Shown here piece by piece: positions 22,801-33,381 of a DNA stretch of 64,000 nucleotides. The translations under genes and the position numbers were made by a program. Each line of letters begins with the position of its first letter. The stretch's first letter is position 1. The notes beneath the pieces were generated by a model. That model saw only the letters and a list, made by a program, of their open reading frames with translations. It did no database searches and had not been told where the DNA came from. This DNA is from Paraferrimonas haliotis (GTDB lineage Bacteria > Pseudomonadota > Gammaproteobacteria > Enterobacterales > Shewanellaceae). The stretch covers positions 62,001-126,000 of the forward strand of contig NZ_NRRB01000005.1 in assembly GCF_002282895.1 (NCBI RefSeq), written 5' to 3'.

Positions 22801-23319
22801 ACAGAGCGGGGTAAAACCGTAAAGGCTGCCGGGTTGGTGGTGGCGACTCGGGTGATGCTCACCAAACGCGGCAGCAAAATGGGATTATTAACCATTGATG
22901 ATAAGTCGGGTCGATTAGAGGTGATGTTATTCACCGAAGCGTATGAAAAGTTCCAAGAATTGCTAGAAAAAGATAAAGTATTAGTCATTGAGGGAGAGGT
23001 CAGCTTTGATGATTTCTCCGGTGGTAATAGAATGACCGCCAGAAACGTGGTTGATATCAGTCAGGCACGCTGTGAATTTGCGAAGTCGGTAGAAATAGAT
23101 TTTGAACAAGCAACACTATCGGAATCCACTTTAGAAGCATTTGCACAATCGCTACAGCAACACAATGATGGTCCGATACCCGTTGTTATTAATTACAATA
23201 GTGAACAGGCCAGCGGGCAGTTGCGATTAGCGGACAAATGGACAATTAATCCAACCGATGATTGCTTATTAGCATTAGAGAAGTTAGTCGGTTCGGAACA
23301 AGTAAGAATTAGGTATTAA
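19846..23319 (+). CDS. dnaE: DNA polymerase III subunit alpha
   Basis: The replicative polymerase subunit. The 1157 residues (E. coli 1160) have an N-terminal PHP domain ([20 protein letters not shown]), the C-family palm region with [16 protein letters not shown] and the acidic motif [13 protein letters not shown], the fingers ([20 protein letters not shown]), a helix-hairpin-helix segment and a C-terminal OB fold ([20 protein letters not shown]). It ends the lpx cluster and is followed by accA. Confidence 0.97.
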   Translation: MTEPRFVHLRVHSDFSMVDGLAKVKPLVAAVKELGMPALALTDQTNLCGLVKFYEGCHAAGIKPILGADFYLLSDEIGDEVCRLTVLAMNNTGYQNLTLLISEAYQRGHVEGRPCIDKQWLAKYNSGLILLSGAKDGDLGQALLKGNQSLADEVVSFYQQHFADRYYVELVRTGRAQEEQYLHEAVAFASRHQLPVVATNEVVFLNSQQFDAHEIRVAIHDGYTLADPRRPKRYSEQQYLRTEDEMCALFDDIPEALQNSVEIAKRCNATVRLHEYFLPNFPTGDLSTEDFLVKVSQEGLEERLSFLFPDPEQRLEKRPEYDKRLEVELEVINQMGFPGYFLIVMEFIQWAKDNDIPVGPGRGSGAGSLVAYALKITDLDPLEFDLLFERFLNPERVSMPDFDVDFCMDRRDEVIDHTAELYGRDAVSQIITFGTMAAKAVIRDVGRVLGHPYGFVDRISKLVPPDPGMTLAKAFEAEPALPELYDGDEEVRDLIDMCRTLEGVTRNAGKHAGGVVIAPTKITDFAPLYCDDSGANPVTQFDKNDVETAGLVKFDFLGLRTLTIIQWALNMLNPVLEKQGKAPVAIESIPLEDKASFDLLKRYETTAVFQLESRGMKDLIKRLQPDCFEDIIALVALFRPGPLQSGMVDNFIDRKHGREEVSYPDAQYQHDSLKPILEPTYGIILYQEQVMQIAQELSGYTLGGADMLRRAMGKKKPEEMEKQRGTFKQGAIDNGVDGELSMKIFDLVEKFAGYGFNKSHSAAYALVSYQTLWLKTHYPSYFMAAVMSADMDNTDKIVTLVDECERMKLKLIPPDVNKGMYHFTVDDEQNIVYGIGAIKGVGEGPVENIIEARGNEPFRDLFDFCARVDLKKINKRVIEKLVLGGALDQMGAHRASLMATLPDAIAAASQHAKAQESGQNDLFGLLNDDPQDQRQQFVACPKWPDKVWLEGEREALGLYLTGHPINQYLSELKHYTSGRLKDIYPTERGKTVKAAGLVVATRVMLTKRGSKMGLLTIDDKSGRLEVMLFTEAYEKFQELLEKDKVLVIEGEVSFDDFSGGNRMTARNVVDISQARCEFAKSVEIDFEQATLSESTLEAFAQSLQQHNDGPIPVVINYNSEQASGQLRLADKWTINPTDDCLLALEKLVGSEQVRIRY

Positions 23320-23351
23320 GGGCTATAAGCCCCAATAGAATAGGCATAATA

Positions 23352-24305
23352 ATGAGCTTAGATTTTTTAGAATTTGAACAACCCATTGCTGATCTGGCCG
23401 AGAAAATAAACGAACTAAAACAAGTCTCTGCAGCAAACCCAGATGTAAAATTGGACAGTGAAATTGATCGTTTAGAACAAAAACGTCAAGAACTGACTAA
23501 GAAGATATTTGCCGATCTCAAGTCTTGGCAAGTATCTCAGTTAGCTCGTCACCCACAGCGCCCTTACACCGGTGACTACCTGCGACTTATCTTCGATGAG
23601 TTTGATGAAATGTGCGGCGACAGAGCCTATGCCAATGATGAAGCTATTGTTGGCGGCACAGCTCGTTTAGATGGTCGACCTGTTATGGTTATCGGCCATC
23701 AAAAAGGCCGCGACACTAAAGAAAAAATTCGTCGCAATTTTGGTATGCCTCGTCCGGAAGGGTATCGCAAAGCATTACGGTTAATGAAAATGGCCGAGCG
23801 TTTTAACATGCCCATTATTACCTTCATTGACACGCCGGGAGCTTATCCGGGTGTGGGTGCTGAAGAGCGTGGTCAAAGTGAAGCGATTGCTACTAACCTG
23901 AAAGAGATGGCGGGTCTTAAAGTGCCTGTTATTTGCTCCGTAGTTGGTGAAGGGGGCTCCGGTGGTGCCTTAGCAATTGGTGTTGGTGATACGGTTAATA
24001 TGCTTCAATACTCCACGTATTCGGTGATTTCACCGGAAGGCTGCGCATCCATTTTATGGAAAAGTGCTGACAAAGCACCTCAGGCCGCGGAAGCGATGGG
24101 AATTACCGCAGACCGTATTTTAGAACTTGGATTGATCGATAACATCATCGATGAACCGTTTGGTGGTGCTCATCGAGACATGGAAGAGATGGCACAAAGC
24201 ATGAAAAAGACCCTAATTAAACAACTTAACGAGCTGGATAATTTAGACGCTGACAGTTTACTTGACCGTCGTTACAAGCGTCTTATGGGGTATGGTTATT
24301 GCTAA
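23352..24305 (+). CDS. accA: Acetyl-CoA carboxylase carboxyltransferase subunit alpha
   Basis: With AccD, transfers the carboxyl group from biotin to acetyl-CoA to give malonyl-CoA. The 317 residues have the N-terminal helix [19 protein letters not shown] and the crotonase-like core [34 protein letters not shown] and [15 protein letters not shown]. The gene ends with no gap before the tilS ATG, suggesting translational coupling. Confidence 0.97.
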   Translation: MSLDFLEFEQPIADLAEKINELKQVSAANPDVKLDSEIDRLEQKRQELTKKIFADLKSWQVSQLARHPQRPYTGDYLRLIFDEFDEMCGDRAYANDEAIVGGTARLDGRPVMVIGHQKGRDTKEKIRRNFGMPRPEGYRKALRLMKMAERFNMPIITFIDTPGAYPGVGAEERGQSEAIATNLKEMAGLKVPVICSVVGEGGSGGALAIGVGDTVNMLQYSTYSVISPEGCASILWKSADKAPQAAEAMGITADRILELGLIDNIIDEPFGGAHRDMEEMAQSMKKTLIKQLNELDNLDADSLLDRRYKRLMGYGYC

Positions 24306-25646
24306 ATGGGCCCATTAACCTATGAGCAATTTGAAGCGGCGCTGCAACGGGAGTTGCAGCGCCGCTTTGGTGAGCGCTACCCCAGCGTTTCGATAGTGTT
24401 GGGCTATTCTGGTGGGCTGGATTCGGAAGTGCTTGCTCATTTGTTGGGGCGGTTTCAGCACGCGCACCCGAGCGTCAACAGTCAGCTGTTGCACGTTCAC
24501 CATGGCTTAAGTCACTACGCCGACAACTGGGTTGAGCATTGCCAAGCTTCTGCCAAGCGAAATCAACTTAATCTCACCGTTGAACGTATACAGTTACCTG
24601 ATAAAAGTCGCACCAGCATAGAGGCTCAGGCAAGAGAACAACGTTATAAACAATTGTTTGCCCATGCAAGCGCTCCGAGTTTGGTATTAACCGCACATCA
24701 CCAAGATGATCAGCTTGAAAGTGTTTTGCTCGGTCTTAAGCGAGGTGGTGTTAATGGTCTTGCAGGCATTGCTCGCGCTTATAAGCACAGCGAAGGGCAA
24801 TTTGTTTATAGACCGCTGCTGCCTTTTAGCAAAGAGCAATTGCACTTTTATGCCAAAAAGCACGGCTTGCAAAACATTGAGGACGACAGCAATAGCGATT
24901 GCCGTTTTGACCGCAATTTTTTGCGCCATCGCATCATACCCAGTTTAACCGAACGTTGGCCTCACATTGGCGCTACAGCCAGTCGCAGTGCTGAACTTAT
25001 TGGCGAGCAGCGTCAATTAATTGAGGACATGTGTCAGGGACTTTGGCCGACCTTTTGCGGGCCCTATGACACCTTGTTGATTGAGCCTTGGGCAAAGCAA
25101 TCGCAGCCGCTACAACGTCAGTTATTGCGCTATTGGCTAGGTGAGCGAGGCGCTGTTATGCCATCGCAGCAACAATTGCTGCAAATTCAGTCGCAACTGC
25201 TCAATGCCTCCATTGACGCTAATGTGTGCGTAGAGTTTAACCAATGGCAAGTGCGACGCTTTGCCCACAAAGCCTATGCTCTGCCTGTTCAAACTCAACC
25301 CACTCTAGCTGCGCAATCGCTAACGCTGGATAACGAAGTGAGCTATTGGGGTAAGCGATTGCGATTAACCGAGGCGAACCAAGGATTGCGTCTTATGCCA
25401 ACCACAGAAGTGGTGCAACTGCGCTTTGGTGCCTCTGGTTCAACCGTGTGTCATCCTCATAATCGTCATCACAGTCGAACCTTGAAAAAACTGTGGCAAG
25501 AGCATCAAGTACCACCGTGGATGCGATCTAAGGTGCCGTTGATATACTACGGTGAGCGCTTGGTTGCTGCGGTGGGATACTGGATTGAAAAAAGCCTTGT
25601 TCAAAGTGACGATGAAAAGGGGTGGAAAATCATTCAATTGGATTGA
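24306..25646 (+). CDS. tilS: tRNA(Ile)-lysidine synthetase
   Basis: Converts the wobble cytidine of the CAU-anticodon tRNA-Ile to lysidine using ATP and lysine. The 446 residues have the PP-loop SGGLDS (residues 35-40; most homologues have SGGxDS), HVHHGLSHYADNW, the TAHHQDDQLESVLLGLKRGG motif and the two TilS C-terminal domains. It uses the ATG directly after the accA stop; the accA-tilS pairing is also close in E. coli. Confidence 0.95.
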   Translation: MGPLTYEQFEAALQRELQRRFGERYPSVSIVLGYSGGLDSEVLAHLLGRFQHAHPSVNSQLLHVHHGLSHYADNWVEHCQASAKRNQLNLTVERIQLPDKSRTSIEAQAREQRYKQLFAHASAPSLVLTAHHQDDQLESVLLGLKRGGVNGLAGIARAYKHSEGQFVYRPLLPFSKEQLHFYAKKHGLQNIEDDSNSDCRFDRNFLRHRIIPSLTERWPHIGATASRSAELIGEQRQLIEDMCQGLWPTFCGPYDTLLIEPWAKQSQPLQRQLLRYWLGERGAVMPSQQQLLQIQSQLLNASIDANVCVEFNQWQVRRFAHKAYALPVQTQPTLAAQSLTLDNEVSYWGKRLRLTEANQGLRLMPTTEVVQLRFGASGSTVCHPHNRHHSRTLKKLWQEHQVPPWMRSKVPLIYYGERLVAAVGYWIEKSLVQSDDEKGWKIIQLD

Positions 25647-25705
25647 TTACTAGGCTGGGTTATTATTCGAAGTAGAGCACAAGCTGGATAAGGTGCATCG
25701 AAACG

Positions 25706-27655
25706 ATGGAACACGGATTTCTGATTCAACTGATATTGATGCTGGTGGTGGCCATTATTGCCATTGCTGTCTTTAAACGTGCCGGCTTGCCACCTATTCT
25801 TGCCTACCTTGTTACCGGTGTGATTGCCGGCCCTATGGGATTTCACTGGTTTACACAACAACAAATGCACTCGGTCGCGGAGCTTGGCATTGTGTTGCTG
25901 ATGTTTAGCTTAGGATTGGAGTTTTCCTGGCCGAGGCTTTGGGCGATGCGACGAATGGTGTTTGGTGTGGGCACCATGCAAGTTACCGTCACTGCCGGTA
26001 TCAGTGGCCTTTTGTGCTTAGGCCTTGGCTTTGGCGGAGCGGAATCGGTGGTAATAGGCGGCGCTATTGCTTTGTCGTCGACGGCCATCGTATTGCAAAT
26101 GCTAAATGATCAGGGATGGCTTAATAAGCGTCACGGCGAACTTTCAGTATCGGTGCTGTTGTTCCAAGACATTGCCGTTGTCCCTTTGTTGATTTTGCTG
26201 CCTTTGTTAAGCCCTCAAGCCGGTGAGTTTGAGCTGGTTCCAGCCAGTTTGGCGGTACTGCAAGGCAGCGCTGCGATGCTGGCCATCATGGTCGTCGGTA
26301 AATTTCTGCTGCCACTGGTATTTGATGAAGTGGCTCGTGCTAAAACCAATGAGCTGTTTGTGCTGTCCACCCTAGTGGTGGCGATTTTGACCGGTGTATT
26401 AACCCAATGGTTAGGTTTATCCATGGCACTGGGGGCCTTTGTTGCCGGTATGTTGTTAGGAGAGTCTCAGTATAAAGCCCAGCTGGAGGCGGATATTAGG
26501 CCCTTTAGGGACTTATTGATGGGATTGTTTTTTATTTCCATTGGTATGTTATTGGACTTACAACAGGTCTGGTTAAACCTAGGTTACATCTTACTGGCGT
26601 TAGCGTGCATTTTGATTTTAAAAATTGGCGTTGTGCTGTGCTTACTGAAATTGGCCGGCGAGAGTTGGCGAGACAGCTTAAGTGCAGCGTTTTGTTTGGC
26701 GCAAGTCGGCGAATTTAGTTTTGTGGTGTTAGCCTTGGCAGTGCAAGGGGACTTGCTGACCACCAACATCTCTACAGCGCTGGTAACCATTGCGGTAATA
26801 TCGATGGCTTTAACCCCGTGGCTGGTAAAGCGAAGTGTATGGCTGGCCACCAAAATATTGGGTCAGGCCAGCAAGCGAGAACAAATTAGCGATGACTTTG
26901 ACCACGTGGCGCTGATGAATAAACACGTTGTTATTTGTGGTTATGGGCGGGTAGGACAGGTTATCGCTCGATTTCTTAAAACCGAAGCGGTGGATTACGT
27001 CGCTTTGGATCTGGACCCCATTCGCGTCAGAGAAGCGACCGCCGGGGGGGACAACATTATCTATGGGGACGCGTGCAAACGAGCATTGCTTAAAAAAGCC
27101 GGCATCCAACAGGCACGCATGGTGGTGATTACTTTTTGTGACGGTCGAGGCATCGAGGACCTAATGGGCCTATGTCGTGCCATGGCTCCGAAGGTCAAAA
27201 TCATTGTTCGAACTCGAGACGATGAAAATATGGATCTGCTCACCGAAAAAGGGGCTAATCAAGTGGTGCCGGAATCCCTTGAAGGTAGCTTAATGTTGGT
27301 GTCGCAGGTATTGCATCAATGCGGTGTCCCTATCTCACGTATTTTCAAGCGCTTAGAGAGAGAACGACGTGCGCATTACCGGCATCTGCACGGCTTCTTT
27401 TCTGGCGACGCTATGGATCTTACCTTGGACCACATGCATGCAACGGCTTTAAATTCCGGCTCTGCCGCCGTTGGTAAGAGCGTTTCAGAGCTCGATTTTC
27501 AGCAGTTTAGGGTTGAGCTAAGAGGCATTCGTCGCGGACGAACCGAGCATGAAGACGTCACCCCGGACTGGCGCTGTCAAAGCGGCGATATTTTACTGTT
27601 AGTCGGTAAACCTCGGCGAGTTGAACGGGCAGAGAAATACGTTCACCTGGGATAA
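25706..27655 (+). CDS. Kef-type K+/H+ antiporter with RCK/TrkA domains
   Basis: A CPA2-family monovalent cation:proton antiporter of the inner membrane, 649 residues. About twelve membrane segments occupy residues 1-385 (LPPILAYLVTGVIAGP, LLMFSLGLEFSW, the ALSSTAIVLQ exchanger motif). A Rossmann RCK/TrkA-N domain follows with GYGRVG at 412-417, then an RMVVITFCDGRG segment and a TrkA-C domain (about 565-645). It resembles E. coli KefB/KefC, but no KefF/KefG ancillary quinone oxidoreductase gene is nearby, so glutathione gating cannot be assumed. The ribosome-binding site is weak. It ends 11 bp from the convergent patatin gene. Confidence 0.88.
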   Translation: MEHGFLIQLILMLVVAIIAIAVFKRAGLPPILAYLVTGVIAGPMGFHWFTQQQMHSVAELGIVLLMFSLGLEFSWPRLWAMRRMVFGVGTMQVTVTAGISGLLCLGLGFGGAESVVIGGAIALSSTAIVLQMLNDQGWLNKRHGELSVSVLLFQDIAVVPLLILLPLLSPQAGEFELVPASLAVLQGSAAMLAIMVVGKFLLPLVFDEVARAKTNELFVLSTLVVAILTGVLTQWLGLSMALGAFVAGMLLGESQYKAQLEADIRPFRDLLMGLFFISIGMLLDLQQVWLNLGYILLALACILILKIGVVLCLLKLAGESWRDSLSAAFCLAQVGEFSFVVLALAVQGDLLTTNISTALVTIAVISMALTPWLVKRSVWLATKILGQASKREQISDDFDHVALMNKHVVICGYGRVGQVIARFLKTEAVDYVALDLDPIRVREATAGGDNIIYGDACKRALLKKAGIQQARMVVITFCDGRGIEDLMGLCRAMAPKVKIIVRTRDDENMDLLTEKGANQVVPESLEGSLMLVSQVLHQCGVPISRIFKRLERERRAHYRHLHGFFSGDAMDLTLDHMHATALNSGSAAVGKSVSELDFQQFRVELRGIRRGRTEHEDVTPDWRCQSGDILLLVGKPRRVERAEKYVHLG

Positions 27656-27666
27656 CTGAAATTGCA

Positions 27667-28830
27667 TTATGGACGTTGAAAGAACGCTTTAAGTCGCCCT
27701 TTAAGCGCCATTGCATCGCGCTCGCCCAATTCGATAAGTTGTCGAGTGTAACTGCGCTCAAACAATACGTAAGAGATAAAACTCGAATTAGAGTGCTTGC
27801 TAATACCCGCCAATCGCATCACAAAACGCACCGCTAATGGCATGCTTTTATAGTGCTCTAATGCCATTTCAGATAAATCTCGACTGGGTTTTATCACCAT
27901 GGTGTCGATATTCTTTAGGCCCTGGGTGGACTGACCGTTGGGTAACTGATTCAAGGTATGGTTTATTCGATGTAATCGCTCTAAATCGCTATTCAGTGTG
28001 TCAGAGAAAATGGTATCTAACAGATGCCCCAAAACATCAGCGGTGGCAGGAGCACCGTTAAACTGTTTCGCTTGCGGCTTATGCGGGCTGTCGAGATTTA
28101 CGATTAATATCTTACTTGCGCCGAGGTGGATGGCACTGCTGATAGGAGAAAGTTGATGAATGGAGCCATCTCCATGGTAATCCTGATCAATTTTTACCGC
28201 GGGAAATACCAAAGGAATTGCGGTACTGGCCATAAGGTGCGCGTATCGCAATTGCGTTGCCTTGCCGCAACGACGAGCTCTATGCCAGTCCTGTTGGCTG
28301 GCGGATTGATAAAAACTATAGGAGTGGCTGTCACTGTAGCTAGAGGTATCGACGCACAGCGCCACTAACGCTTTGCGTTCAATATTGCGATCCAGGCGCT
28401 TGAAATCGACTACCCGCCCTAACAAATGCCTAAGTGGCTGATTATCGAAGAGGCTTGCGGGGGTTTTAATATTCGGTTGTCGTTGAAAGTTGCGCAGCCA
28501 CATGCCGCCTAGGTGTTTAAACAGCGGCCACCAAGCACTGCGATAAATGTCGCTGGTTTGCATATTGCGCCAAACATACTCCAGCTTACGAACGCCAAGG
28601 TGAAAGCAACTGGCATAGCATCCTAACGAGGCGGCATTAATGGCTCCTGCTGATGTGCCGCAAAGCACTTGGAATGGAAGACCATGATTGCGTGGATACA
28701 TGCTTGCTAAGGCTTTAAGAACCCCAATTTGGTAGGCTGCCCGAGCGCCACCACCCCCGAGCATAAGGGCCGTATTAGCTGCTTGAGGATTAAGTTGCAG
28801 TGATAATTTACGGCTGATTTTGTGCGTCAT
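27667..28830 (-). CDS. Patatin-like phospholipase
   Basis: A Ser-Asp dyad lipid acyl hydrolase of 387 residues. The oxyanion loop is ALMLGGGGARAAYQIGVLKAL (near residue 24), the nucleophile elbow is GTSAGAINAA (near 60), and the catalytic Asp is in the DGSIHQLSPIS motif (near 220). No signal peptide is seen, so it is probably cytosolic or membrane-peripheral. The C-terminal region (about 300-387), ending in a basic helix, is not recognised. It is divergent from the molybdenum hydroxylase operon across a 142-bp gap holding an inverted repeat. Confidence 0.88.
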   Translation of the reverse strand: MTHKISRKLSLQLNPQAANTALMLGGGGARAAYQIGVLKALASMYPRNHGLPFQVLCGTSAGAINAASLGCYASCFHLGVRKLEYVWRNMQTSDIYRSAWWPLFKHLGGMWLRNFQRQPNIKTPASLFDNQPLRHLLGRVVDFKRLDRNIERKALVALCVDTSSYSDSHSYSFYQSASQQDWHRARRCGKATQLRYAHLMASTAIPLVFPAVKIDQDYHGDGSIHQLSPISSAIHLGASKILIVNLDSPHKPQAKQFNGAPATADVLGHLLDTIFSDTLNSDLERLHRINHTLNQLPNGQSTQGLKNIDTMVIKPSRDLSEMALEHYKSMPLAVRFVMRLAGISKHSNSSFISYVLFERSYTRQLIELGERDAMALKGRLKAFFQRP

Positions 28831-28909
28831 TGATGGCTCTCCCTAGCGTACACATGTGGTTATTGTTAAACCATGCCCAAGCAAAATCAAGATGGCATAG
28901 AGGCTTTTT

Positions 28910-28939
28910 CATACTACATTAGTTTTGTATTGTGGTATG
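28910..28939. promoter_or_regulatory. Imperfect inverted repeat, candidate operator
   Basis: CATACTACA (28910-28918) and TGTGGTATG (28931-28939) are inverted arms matching at 8 of 9 positions with a 12-base spacer. They lie in the only intergenic space between the divergent patatin and xdhC-like genes, 34 bp before the xdhC-like start. They could bind a dimeric regulator, or form a hairpin in a transcript. No regulator gene is adjacent. Confidence 0.45.
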
Positions 28940-28972
28940 TTATCGACATGTTAATCATGGTTGATAAGTCTG

Positions 28973-29965
28973 ATGGGAAATCGAGTCGAGAGCATGCTTC
29001 AGCGTTGGCAAACGCAAAAGGATGAATTTCAGTGGGTGTTGGCAACGGTAATTGAGACCCAAGGCTCTAGCTATCGAAAACCTGGGGCCATGATGCTCAT
29101 CAATAGCATGGGTCAGCACTTTGGCCTAATTAGTGGCGGCTGTTTAGAGTCTGATGTTATGCGCAACGCCCGTCGTTGCTGGGACACGGGACAAAGCATA
29201 ATCGTCCAATACGACATGCGTCAAGAAGGGGACTTTGCTTGGCAGTTGGGCATAGGTTGTGGCGGTATGGTAAAACTGTTGCTGCAGCCCATAACTGCTG
29301 ACAATAACTACCTAGACTTGACTCGGTTGCTAGATTGTTTAAGCGACAATGTGGCGGTCTTGTATCAACAGTCTTTAGTCTTAGAGCAGCCTCATAATAG
29401 CGTTCAACCCTTGTCTCAATATGACGACAACAACAAAAGTGCGTCGAATCAATTTCAACACCACATATTACCTGCGCCCTTATTGCTGATATTAGGTGCT
29501 GGACTAGACGCGGTTCCTTTGGCTCGAATGGCACTGGAATTAGGGTGGCGAGTTGTTATCAACGATACTCGAGTTAGCGCGTCAAGAACAAAGCAGTTTG
29601 CCAAAGCGCAACTGCTCAAGGTGCCCATGGCGCAGCTACCAGAGCAAAGCTGGTGGTCCCATGTTAACGCAGCGGTTGTTATGCATCATCATTTGCAGCT
29701 TGACGCAGATGCGCTGCAGCAACTCACTCGCTTTCAAGGCCAGTTTATTGGTCTATTAGGGCCTTCGCATCGAACCGAGCGTTTGGTTAACGAGTTCAAT
29801 GTCGACTTGGCAGAATTACCCGTGGCGCTGAGTAACCCCGTTGGTCTTGATATTGGTGGGGACTTACCGGAAACCATTGCCTTGTCCATTCTGGCACAGG
29901 TGCAAGGGGTGCTGTCTGGCAAAACCGCTATAACGCCGTCCCTGAGACTTGCCCATGCGATGTGA
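28973..29965 (+). CDS. XdhC/CoxI-family molybdenum cofactor maturation protein
   Basis: Family members bind molybdenum cofactor, promote its sulfuration and insert it into xanthine-dehydrogenase-type enzymes. The 330 residues have the N-terminal XdhC-CoxI domain (VLATVIETQGSSYRKPGAMM, GLISGGCLESDV, GIGCGGMVKLLLQP) and a C-terminal Rossmann-like domain (LLILGAGLDAVPLARMALELGW, then LGPSHR and GLDIGGDLPETIALSILAQV). The ATG at 28973 is preferred; a TTG at 28961 is also possible, and neither has a strong ribosome-binding site. It is the first gene of the hydroxylase operon and overlaps the next gene by 11 bp. Confidence 0.87.
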   Translation: MGNRVESMLQRWQTQKDEFQWVLATVIETQGSSYRKPGAMMLINSMGQHFGLISGGCLESDVMRNARRCWDTGQSIIVQYDMRQEGDFAWQLGIGCGGMVKLLLQPITADNNYLDLTRLLDCLSDNVAVLYQQSLVLEQPHNSVQPLSQYDDNNKSASNQFQHHILPAPLLLILGAGLDAVPLARMALELGWRVVINDTRVSASRTKQFAKAQLLKVPMAQLPEQSWWSHVNAAVVMHHHLQLDADALQQLTRFQGQFIGLLGPSHRTERLVNEFNVDLAELPVALSNPVGLDIGGDLPETIALSILAQVQGVLSGKTAITPSLRLAHAM

Positions 29966-30551
29966 AACCCTAGTGTTGGCCGCGGGCGCGAGTCGTCGCT
30001 TTAATGGTATTAAGCTGTTAGCGAAACATCCAAAGTACGATATGAGCCTAATAGAGCACTCAGTGGCGCAACTCGACGCAAGTCCGTTTTCTAATCTTAA
30101 AGTTGTGCTGGGTCATTACCATGAGGCCATTCGTCAGCATTTACACCAACGTTATGAAGTGATTATGAGTGAAAACTTTGCTCAGGGATTGTCGCATACC
30201 ATAGCGGATGGTGTGGCTCAATTAGATCCAAGCAGCTCACATGTGATGTTGGTATTAGCGGACCAGCATCAACTCAATCTCAGGGATTATCGGCAATTAT
30301 TTGATGCGCTACACCGTGCTCCAACAAGCATTCATTGCTGCAAATCGGAGCAAGGTATATCGCCACCAGTGATTTTTCCAAAGCGCTTTTTCTCTGAACT
30401 CATGAGCCTGCATGGCCGCAAGGGTGCTAAATCGCTATTGCAAAAATACGCTCAGTTAAGAGTGGATACTGACATTATTAACGCTGGGTTTGATGTCGAT
30501 ACTCGCCAGCAACTAGACAACTATTCTAATTTAGCCCGAGGAAATCTATGA
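29955..30551 (+). CDS. MobA/MocA-like nucleotidyltransferase for molybdenum cofactor
   Basis: Likely transfers CMP or GMP to molybdopterin for the downstream hydroxylase. The 198-residue GT-A fold has the N-terminal nucleotide motif [18 protein letters not shown], in which the usual RMG..K is replaced by RFNGIK, and a [11 protein letters not shown] metal motif where most homologues have ADQP or GDQP. By analogy with other xdhC-mobA-iorAB clusters, a CTP:molybdopterin cytidylyltransferase (MocA-like) role is most likely. It overlaps both neighbours (11 bp upstream, ATGA downstream). Confidence 0.8.
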   Translation: MRCETLVLAAGASRRFNGIKLLAKHPKYDMSLIEHSVAQLDASPFSNLKVVLGHYHEAIRQHLHQRYEVIMSENFAQGLSHTIADGVAQLDPSSSHVMLVLADQHQLNLRDYRQLFDALHRAPTSIHCCKSEQGISPPVIFPKRFFSELMSLHGRKGAKSLLQKYAQLRVDTDIINAGFDVDTRQQLDNYSNLARGNL

Positions 30552-31015
30552 CTAAGTTAACCGTAAATAACAAGGTGCGAGACATTGATGTTGATGAAGA
30601 CATGCCGTTGTTGTATGCCCTGAGAGATGAATTAAAATTGACTGGAACCAAGTTTGGTTGTGGCGCCGGACAATGCGGCGCATGTACAGTACATCTTGAT
30701 GGTAAGCCGGTTCGTAGCTGCATTACCTCGGTGAAACTTGCTAAAGATAAGTCCATTACCACCATCGAAGGCTTGCACCCCGAGGCCGACCACGCGGTTC
30801 AAATTGCGTGGCGAACTTATAAAGTGCCTCAGTGCGGTTATTGCCAATCGGGCCAGATGATGTCCGCGGTGGCATTGCTGAATGACAATCCGAATCCATC
30901 AGAAACAGACATAGATAACGCCATGCAAGGTAACATTTGTCGCTGTGGAACTTATATTCGCATCAAAAAGGCAATTGGGCATGCAGCAACGCTCATCAAG
31001 GAGGGTAAGGCATGA
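30548..31015 (+). CDS. Molybdenum hydroxylase small [2Fe-2S] subunit (isoquinoline 1-oxidoreductase alpha type)
   Basis: The electron-transfer subunit of a xanthine-oxidase-family enzyme, 155 residues. The plant-type [2Fe-2S] ligands are C38, C43, C46 and C58 ([14 protein letters not shown]). The second, helical [2Fe-2S] domain uses C96, C99, C131 and C133 (CGYCQSGQ and CRCGTY). There is no signal peptide. If the enzyme is exported it must travel with the Tat-signal large subunit. Four-base overlaps (ATGA) at both ends indicate tight coupling. Confidence 0.93.
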   Translation: MTKLTVNNKVRDIDVDEDMPLLYALRDELKLTGTKFGCGAGQCGACTVHLDGKPVRSCITSVKLAKDKSITTIEGLHPEADHAVQIAWRTYKVPQCGYCQSGQMMSAVALLNDNPNPSETDIDNAMQGNICRCGTYIRIKKAIGHAATLIKEGKA

Positions 31016-33312
31016 GTTACTATCCCGAGCAAGTGTTGAATAAGCCATTGTCGGTGACAAATGTTTCTCGTCGACAATTTTTGAAAGGGCTAGGGCTTTC
31101 AAGCTCTGCACTGGTACTGGGCTGTACCATTCCTGGGTTTGCGACCTTAGCCAACGCTGCTGAGCGTTCAGATACTGAGCTGCATGAACTCAACGTGTTT
31201 GTGAGTATTAGCAAAGACGGCACCACAGAAATTGTTTGTCACAGAGCCGAGATGGGGCAAGGGATCCGTACCTCAGTACCGCAAATTATTGCAGAAGAAT
31301 TGGAAGCAGACTGGCAACGGGTGACGATGCGCCAAGGGTTGGCAGATAAGCGTTATGGTGCACAGGGAACCGCTGGCTCCACCTCCATCCGCAGCCATTT
31401 TAATGAACTGCGACGGCTTGGTGCGGCTGCACGACTGATGCTAGAGCAAGCGGCGGCTCAGCGTTGGCAGGTGAGCACAGAGCAAGTGCGCGCCAGTGAG
31501 CACAAAATTCTTGGGCCCAATGGTTTGAGTGCAGATTTTGGCGAGCTGGCTCAAGCAGCGTCTTTGTTGGCTCAACCACAGCCTGAGCAAATTACCTTAA
31601 AGGCTGCTGCCGATTTTCGACTGATAGGTAAAGAAGTCAAGCTGTTTGATTTAGATGACATTGTTGCAGGCAAAGCAGTATATGCACAGGATATTTATCT
31701 TGATGATATGTTGATTGCCAGTATTGTGCGCCCACCGGTTGTGGGGGGAAAAGTAAAAGCAATCGACGATTCAGCGGCGCGAAAGGTGGCGGGTGTGGTC
31801 GATATCGTTACTCTAAAGCATCGTGGATATCCTGTAGCGACCAATCCGCTTGGTGGGGTGGCGGTGATTGCAACCAATACCTATGCTGCGCTTAAAGCTC
31901 GCTCTGTGCTGAAGGTTAAGTGGGACAACGACGACAATCAACAGCATCAATCCGACGAATACCTGCAACACCTAAAAACGTTAGTGAATCAAAAGGGCAT
32001 CAATATCCGTAAGTTAGGTGAGGTGTATCAGCATGAATACGATCAAGAAAAAACCTTAGAAGCCACCTACAGCGTTCCCTACATCAATCATTCGCCCATG
32101 GAAACTCCCTGTGCTACCGCACGCATCAGCGGACAGGGCGCCGACATCCAAGCTGAGGTTTGGGCCGGTACTCAGCATCCACAATGGGCCCAACGTCAGG
32201 TGCTTGCAGAGCTTGGGTTAAGTGATGAGCAAGCCGGCCAAGTGCGCTTAACCATGACTCTGATGGGCGGGGCGTTTGGACGAAAATCAAAAGCCGATTT
32301 TATTCTCGAATCCGTTGAGCTCGCCATGAAGCTTAATAAACCGGTTAAAGTGGTTTGGAGTCGAGAAGACGATATGCAGCATGGCTTTTATCACTCTATT
32401 TCTGCCAACTACATGAAGGCGCAACTTACCGATGATAATGGCGCTGACTATTGGATTCAAAGGGTAGCCTATCCGCCGATTGGCTGGATTTTTAATGATA
32501 AAACCGATAGACCCAGTGCCGGTGATTTGTCCGTTGGCTTTGGTGATACGCCGTTTGCCTTTAACAATGCGAGCTTTGAAACCCATAAAGTGGACACTCA
32601 CATTCGTACCGGTTGGGTTCGTTCCGTGGCTTGTATTAATAATGGCTTTGCGCTCGGAAGTTTTGTGGACGAGTTGGCGGTAAAAGCTAAGGTTACAACC
32701 ACAGACATGTGGTTAAAGCTGCTGGGTGACGATCGGTTTGAAGATCCCCGTCCGCAAGGGTTTAAGTACAGTAATTACTCCATGCCGTGGGATACTCATC
32801 CCATTGATATTGCGCGCATGAAGCAGCTCATCAAATTGATTTCTGACAAAGCTCAGGTCAACGATAAATTGCCACAGGGGCAAGGATGGGGCATCGGCTT
32901 TTTAAGAAGTTTCGGATCCTACGTAGCCGCAGCAACCAAGGTGTCTGTGCAAGACGACAAAGTCACCGTGTTAGAAATGCACACTGCTGTTGATATTGGC
33001 GTTGCCGTTACACCGGATAGGGTTCGCGCGCAAATGGAGGGGGCAATGGTGTTTGGCCTTTCTATTACCTTAATGGGCGAAATTGACGTTAAGGACGGTG
33101 CCGTTGTACAAAGTAATTTCCATAATGGTCCGGTTACCCGCATGCATCAAGTGCCAAAAATGTTTGTCCATATCCTAGAGTCTGACCACGCCCCAGGCGG
33201 TGTTGGTGAGCCAGGGGTTCCACCGATAATACCATCAATCACTAACGCCATTTATCATGCCAGTGGGGTTCGCATTCGCGACTTACCGGTCAACAAACAC
33301 CTTAAGGTGTAA
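31012..33312 (+). CDS. Molybdenum hydroxylase large subunit (isoquinoline 1-oxidoreductase beta type), Tat signal
   Basis: The molybdopterin-binding catalytic subunit of an IorB-like aldehyde or N-heterocycle oxidoreductase; the true substrate is unknown. The 766 residues have a twin-arginine signal ([21 protein letters not shown]20-R21). The Cys at 38 resembles a lipobox. Cofactor regions include [14 protein letters not shown] and the C-terminal [15 protein letters not shown] motif with the catalytic Glu. No cytochrome c partner is encoded next to it, so the electron acceptor is not apparent. It ends at a strong terminator. Confidence 0.9.
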   Translation: MSYYPEQVLNKPLSVTNVSRRQFLKGLGLSSSALVLGCTIPGFATLANAAERSDTELHELNVFVSISKDGTTEIVCHRAEMGQGIRTSVPQIIAEELEADWQRVTMRQGLADKRYGAQGTAGSTSIRSHFNELRRLGAAARLMLEQAAAQRWQVSTEQVRASEHKILGPNGLSADFGELAQAASLLAQPQPEQITLKAAADFRLIGKEVKLFDLDDIVAGKAVYAQDIYLDDMLIASIVRPPVVGGKVKAIDDSAARKVAGVVDIVTLKHRGYPVATNPLGGVAVIATNTYAALKARSVLKVKWDNDDNQQHQSDEYLQHLKTLVNQKGINIRKLGEVYQHEYDQEKTLEATYSVPYINHSPMETPCATARISGQGADIQAEVWAGTQHPQWAQRQVLAELGLSDEQAGQVRLTMTLMGGAFGRKSKADFILESVELAMKLNKPVKVVWSREDDMQHGFYHSISANYMKAQLTDDNGADYWIQRVAYPPIGWIFNDKTDRPSAGDLSVGFGDTPFAFNNASFETHKVDTHIRTGWVRSVACINNGFALGSFVDELAVKAKVTTTDMWLKLLGDDRFEDPRPQGFKYSNYSMPWDTHPIDIARMKQLIKLISDKAQVNDKLPQGQGWGIGFLRSFGSYVAAATKVSVQDDKVTVLEMHTAVDIGVAVTPDRVRAQMEGAMVFGLSITLMGEIDVKDGAVVQSNFHNGPVTRMHQVPKMFVHILESDHAPGGVGEPGVPPIIPSITNAIYHASGVRIRDLPVNKHLKV

Positions 33313-33315
33313 ATA

Positions 33316-33352
33316 AAATAAGGCCAATGACTGTGTCATTGGCCTTATTTTT
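33316..33352. terminator. Bidirectional terminator between iorB-like gene and proS
   Basis: A perfect 16-bp stem pairs 33316-33331 with 33335-33350 (core AAGGCCAATGAC/GTCATTGGCCTT) around a TGT loop, with T-rich and A-rich flanks on the two sides. It serves both convergent genes. Confidence 0.92.
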
Positions 33353-33381
33353 AGTTTGTGATAAGGCTTAAACGAGGTGAG

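Noticed and set aside
27653-27669. Terminator between the Kef antiporter and the patatin gene
   Set aside because: Only 11 bp separate the convergent stop codons and no stem with a T-run is visible there.
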